Assembly: GCA_031403955.1 (NCBI GenBank)
Contig: JANNGR010000047.1
Location: 1 to 16,317, forward strand
DNA: 16,317 nt
Direction of reading: 5' to 3'
DNA from: CAISIP01 sp031403955
Lineage (GTDB): Bacteria > Pseudomonadota > Gammaproteobacteria > Burkholderiales > Burkholderiaceae_C
Part shown: in pieces, positions 13,937 through 16,317 of the stretch
Position numbering within the stretch: position 1 is the first letter of the stretch
Layout of the letters: each line of letters begins with the position of its first letter
The notes under the pieces: model-generated
Told to the model about the DNA's origin: nothing
Seen by the model: the letters and a program-made list of their open reading frames with translations, nothing else
The model's database searches: none
Translations under genes and position numbers: made by a program

Positions 13937-14545
13937 TTACTTGATCAGGCCTTCGGCTTTCATCGCCTCAATTACGGCGGGGCGGGCCGCGATACGGGCC
14001 CGATATGCAACCAGGTTGGGGTAGACCGACAGGTCGATCGCGACGTACGCCGCCCAGTTGGTGACCGTAAACAGGTAACCATCCGCGACCGTGTAGGTGT
14101 CGCCCATCAGGTATTGCTTGCCGGCCAGCTCGCCTTCGACCCATTTCAGTCGCGCGCCAATACTGCTTTTGCTGCCAGTCTTGGCGTCGTCGGATGTGGC
14201 GGGGTTGAACAAGGGGCTAAAGTTTTTGTGCAGTTCGGTGCCGATGAAGTTGAGCCACGACTGCAGTTGGTAACGTGCCAGTGTGCCGTTGGCGGGGGCA
14301 AGGTTTTTTGCCGGGGCCTGGTCGGCGATGTATTGCACGATGGCCGGACCTTCGCGCAGTTTCGTCCCGTCGTCGAGCACCAGCAAGGGCACGTAACCGA
14401 GTGGATTGATGGCGTAGTAGTCGCTGCCGTCGGGAAGCTGGTGGGTCTTGGTGGGCGCGGAAATGGCTTCGAACGTGAGGCCGGCTTCCTTGAGCGCGAT
14501 ATGGGGGGATAACGAGCAGGCACCGGCTGAGTAATAGAGTTTCAT
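13937..14545 (-). CDS. gstA: Beta-class glutathione S-transferase
   Basis: The 202-residue cytoplasmic enzyme conjugates glutathione to electrophiles. The N-terminal thioredoxin fold reads MKLYYSAGACSLSPHIALKE with the Beta-class catalytic C10. GYVPLLVLDDG carries the cis-proline near residue 53, and LREGPAIVQYI contacts glutathione. The helical C-terminal domain contains GDTYTVADGYLFTVTNWA, the conserved DG/AD folding motif. The ATG at 14545 is chosen because the family starts at MKLYY; an upstream in-frame start at 14584 adds residues unlike the family. It is the first gene of the probable GST/ene-reductase operon, with an FNR-like box 61 bp upstream. Confidence 0.95.
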   Translation of the reverse strand: MKLYYSAGACSLSPHIALKEAGLTFEAISAPTKTHQLPDGSDYYAINPLGYVPLLVLDDGTKLREGPAIVQYIADQAPAKNLAPANGTLARYQLQSWLNFIGTELHKNFSPLFNPATSDDAKTGSKSSIGARLKWVEGELAGKQYLMGDTYTVADGYLFTVTNWAAYVAIDLSVYPNLVAYRARIAARPAVIEAMKAEGLIK

Positions 14546-14605
14546 GGTTTGAAGTGGGGGAGTTGGAAAGATTTGGCCGCGCATCGCGCAGCCGCTCCAA
14601 TACTA

Positions 14606-14619
14606 CTGATTTGAATCAA
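14606..14619. promoter_or_regulatory. FNR/Anr-like box upstream of glutathione transferase gene
   Basis: CTGAT-ttga-ATCAA is one base off TTGAT-N4-ATCAA, in the 132-bp gap before the GST gene. A GATGCG -10 candidate (minus strand, 14580-14585) is centred 30 bp away but is poor. The sequence TTTGAATCAAA inside it is also a short palindrome, so another regulator is possible. Confidence 0.42.
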
Positions 14620-14677
14620 ACCTTGCCGCAGCGGGTTTGATCGGCGGGCGTGAGCCGGCATGAAGCGGGCCCACGAA

Positions 14678-15433
14678 TCAAGTTTTGTAATCCGGGTCCA
14701 TGCGGTCAAGCTTGCGCAGCAGTGCGGGCCAGGCGAGCGCCGAACCCAGGCCGGCCGTAACAACTTTCATGACGCTGGCAATGCCGGCCACGATTTGCGG
14801 GTCGACGTACGTCAGTTCGCCGCCCGATTGCGCATCGACCTGGATGCGGCAGGTGTTCTCGAAGGTGTACATGGCCAGGAAAGCGTCGGCAATGGTCCTG
14901 CCCACCGTCAGCAGGCCGTGGTTGCGCAACATCAGGAAGGTGCGGTTGCCGAGGTCGGCTTGCAGGCGCGGCCTTTCCTCGTCGCGCAACGCGACGCCTT
15001 CATAGTCGTGATAGGCGAGCGACCCGAGCACAAAGGTCGATTGCTGGCTGATCGGCAGTACGCCCTGTTTTTGCGCACTCACGGCGACACCGGCACGCGT
15101 GTGGGTGTGCAGGACGCAGCCCGCGTCTTCGCGCGCCTGATGGATACAGCTATGGATGGTGAAGCCGGCCGGGTTGACTGGATAGGGCGAGTCGCTGAGT
15201 TTGTTGCAGTCCTGGTCAATCTTGACCAGGCTGGAGGCGGTAATTTCGTCAAACATCAGCCCGTAGGGGTTGATCAGAAAGTGGTGTTCGGGCCCGGGAA
15301 TACGGGCCGACACATGGGTAAAAACCAGATCGCTCCAGCCGTAAGCCGCCACCAGGCGGTAACAGGCGGCCAGATCGACGCGTAGTTGCCATTCTTCGGC
15401 GCTGACGAATTCTTTGAGGGAGGGGCTGTGCAT
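14678..15433 (-). CDS. Class II aldolase/adducin-family protein
   Basis: The 251-residue protein has the zinc site of class II aldolases: H109 and H111 in LHTHTRAG and H172 in MLRNHGLLTVG. The upstream FTHVSARIPG (38-47) and LINPYGLMFDEITASSLVKID (53-73) match the phosphate and substrate-binding strands. Relatives include sugar-phosphate aldolases such as fuculose-1-phosphate aldolase, and many family members of unknown substrate such as this one. The ATG at 15433 is chosen because GGAG ends 6 bases upstream and falls inside the alternative TTG start (15445). It lies upstream of the GST gene in the same direction with 132 bp between them, so cotranscription is possible but not required. Confidence 0.93.
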   Translation of the reverse strand: MHSPSLKEFVSAEEWQLRVDLAACYRLVAAYGWSDLVFTHVSARIPGPEHHFLINPYGLMFDEITASSLVKIDQDCNKLSDSPYPVNPAGFTIHSCIHQAREDAGCVLHTHTRAGVAVSAQKQGVLPISQQSTFVLGSLAYHDYEGVALRDEERPRLQADLGNRTFLMLRNHGLLTVGRTIADAFLAMYTFENTCRIQVDAQSGGELTYVDPQIVAGIASVMKVVTAGLGSALAWPALLRKLDRMDPDYKT

Positions 15434-15759
15434 GGGGGGCTCCAAAGGGGGTTGCAGATCGACGCCAGGCGGTTAATGCCTGAGGGTAGGTCCGGCCACG
15501 ACGCGCGGCTGTCATGCACTTGACAGCGCGCAGACCGTGTGGTCTCGCATATGCTACAAAAAACGCAGCAGCCAGCGTAGATTCAGCATAGGTTGGGGTC
15601 GATTTGACCCTGAAGGCGCGGAGCAGGCCGAGGATCGTGTGCGCGAACGGCTGGTTGCCGCTGAGCCAATTTTGCATCGCGTTTGTCCGGGCTTGGCACA
15701 CGGTCGATTTGGACTGCCCGGTAAAATTCGGACTTCCCAGCCTCTTCACCCGCACAACC
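15434..15759. other. Intergenic region of about 326 bp between aldolase and mnmG
   Basis: It has no convincing gene: the open frames here are overlapping and unlike known families. The left part has a 7-bp perfect inverted repeat (15508-15527, described separately). A 5-bp inverted repeat GGGTC-gattt-GACCC lies at 15596-15610. TAAAAT at 15722-15727, 32 bases before the mnmG ATG, is a plausible -10 for mnmG without a good -35. Confidence 0.5.
15508..15527. promoter_or_regulatory. Inverted repeat overlapping a TTGACA hexamer
   Basis: GCTGTCA-tgcact-TGACAGC is a perfect 7-bp inverted repeat with a 6-base spacer. The right arm contains TTGACA (15520-15525), a consensus -35, although no good -10 lies at 16-18 bp on the plus strand. 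It sits 75 bp upstream of the aldolase ATG, where an operator for a dimeric regulator is likely. The regulator is unknown. Confidence 0.4.
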
Positions 15760-16317
15760 ATGTTTTATCCACAGATTTTTGACGTGATTGTTGTTGGTGG
15801 CGGCCACGCCGGAACCGAGGCGGCACTCGCGGCCGCGCGTATGGGCAGCAAGACGCTGCTGTTGACGCACAACATCGAAACCCTCGGGCAGATGAGCTGC
15901 AACCCGTCGATTGGCGGTATTGGCAAAGGCCATCTGGTCAAGGAAGTGGACGCGATGGGTGGCGCCATGGCCGATGCCACCGACGAAGCTGGCATCCAGT
16001 TTCGCATCCTGAACTCAAGCAAGGGCCCGGCCGTGCGCGCCACCCGCGCGCAGGCCGACCGCATTCTTTACAAGGCGGCGATCCGCACGCGGCTGGAGAA
16101 CCAGTCCAATTTGTGGCTGTTCCAGCAGGCGGTCGATGACCTGATGGTGGAGGGGGATAGGGTCGTGGGAGCGGTGACGCAGGTCGGCATACGGTTTCGC
16201 GGCCGCACCGTGGTGTTGACGGCCGGTACTTTTCTGGACGGCAAGATACACGTCGGCATGAACAACTATTCGGCCGGCCGGGCTGGCGACCCGCCGGCCC
16301 TGAGCCTGTCGGCGCGT
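15760..16317 (+). CDS. mnmG: tRNA uridine-5-carboxymethylaminomethyl synthesis enzyme MnmG, N-terminal part
   Basis: MnmG (GidA), with MnmE, adds the carboxymethylaminomethyl group to wobble uridine 34 of several tRNAs using FAD, NADH and a methylene-tetrahydrofolate carbon. The 186 visible residues include the FAD-binding FDVIVVGGGHAGTEAALAAARMG (7-29) and GQMSCNPSIGGIGKGHLVKEVDAMGG, the conserved MnmG block. SSKGPAVRATRAQADR and VLTAGTFLDGKIHVG follow. The full protein is about 620-650 residues, so the rest lies outside the window. The ATG at 15760 gives the usual N-terminus MFYPQIFDVIVVGGG. In many Burkholderiales mnmG begins an mnmG-rsmG-parA-parB cluster near the replication origin; that continuation cannot be seen here. 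Confidence 0.97.
   Translation, partial: MFYPQIFDVIVVGGGHAGTEAALAAARMGSKTLLLTHNIETLGQMSCNPSIGGIGKGHLVKEVDAMGGAMADATDEAGIQFRILNSSKGPAVRATRAQADRILYKAAIRTRLENQSNLWLFQQAVDDLMVEGDRVVGAVTQVGIRFRGRTVVLTAGTFLDGKIHVGMNNYSAGRAGDPPALSLSAR

Noticed and set aside
15249..15761. 170-residue minus-strand frame reaching into the mnmG upstream region
   Set aside because: Its second part overlaps the aldolase gene in another frame and no domain is recognised.

Overview
The window looks like a chromosomal segment of a betaproteobacterium, most likely order Burkholderiales (Comamonadaceae-like). The reasons are the GC-rich coding, the MnmG N-terminus, and the protein-family mix (NERD-like, DUF2189, DUF2788, NnrU, Beta-class GST, class II aldolase). 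This placement rests on recall of family sequences, not a search. No rRNA, tRNA, CRISPR array or intact insertion sequence was seen.

Layout. (1) 1-1771 is a small toxin-antitoxin cluster. It holds the C-terminal part of a RES-domain toxin (+) and a leftward XRE antitoxin / AbiEii-type nucleotidyltransferase toxin pair whose genes overlap by 8 bp. The pair's promoter and a probable operator are visible, and the antitoxin mRNA is probably leaderless. (2) 1783-2105 has no convincing gene. (3) 2106-4460 has a rhomboid protease (-) divergent from a class I DAHP synthase (+). (4) 4583-9141 is a co-directional run: two tandem NERD-like genes that both lack the catalytic lysine, a membrane-anchored alpha/beta hydrolase, a GGEEF diguanylate cyclase and an NnrU-family membrane protein. 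The last three are tightly spaced and probably an operon. (5) 9157-10211 (-) has DUF2189 and DUF2788 membrane proteins with a 1-base stop/start overlap. (6) 10346-12778 has a cysteine-free glutaredoxin-like protein (+), a Spy/CpxP-like periplasmic protein (-), a membrane-anchored Mrr-like protein (-) and a hemerythrin-domain protein (+). (7) 12815-15433 (-) has an Old Yellow Enzyme ene-reductase and a Beta-class GST, probably one operon, plus a class II aldolase/adducin protein. (8) From 15760 the window enters mnmG (+), cut by the right edge.

Functional links. Three FNR/Anr-like boxes, each one mismatch from TTGAT-N4-ATCAA, lie in the intergenic regions at 10268, 12113 and 14606. They suggest that DUF2189/DUF2788 or the glutaredoxin-like gene, the hemerythrin gene and the GST/ene-reductase pair share low-oxygen control. 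NnrU and hemerythrin would fit a nitric-oxide or low-oxygen theme.

The most unusual items are the degenerate tandem NERD pair, the cysteine-less glutaredoxin-like protein, the leaderless-looking antitoxin promoter, and the FNR-like sites. I see no clear multi-gene system that is wholly undescribed.
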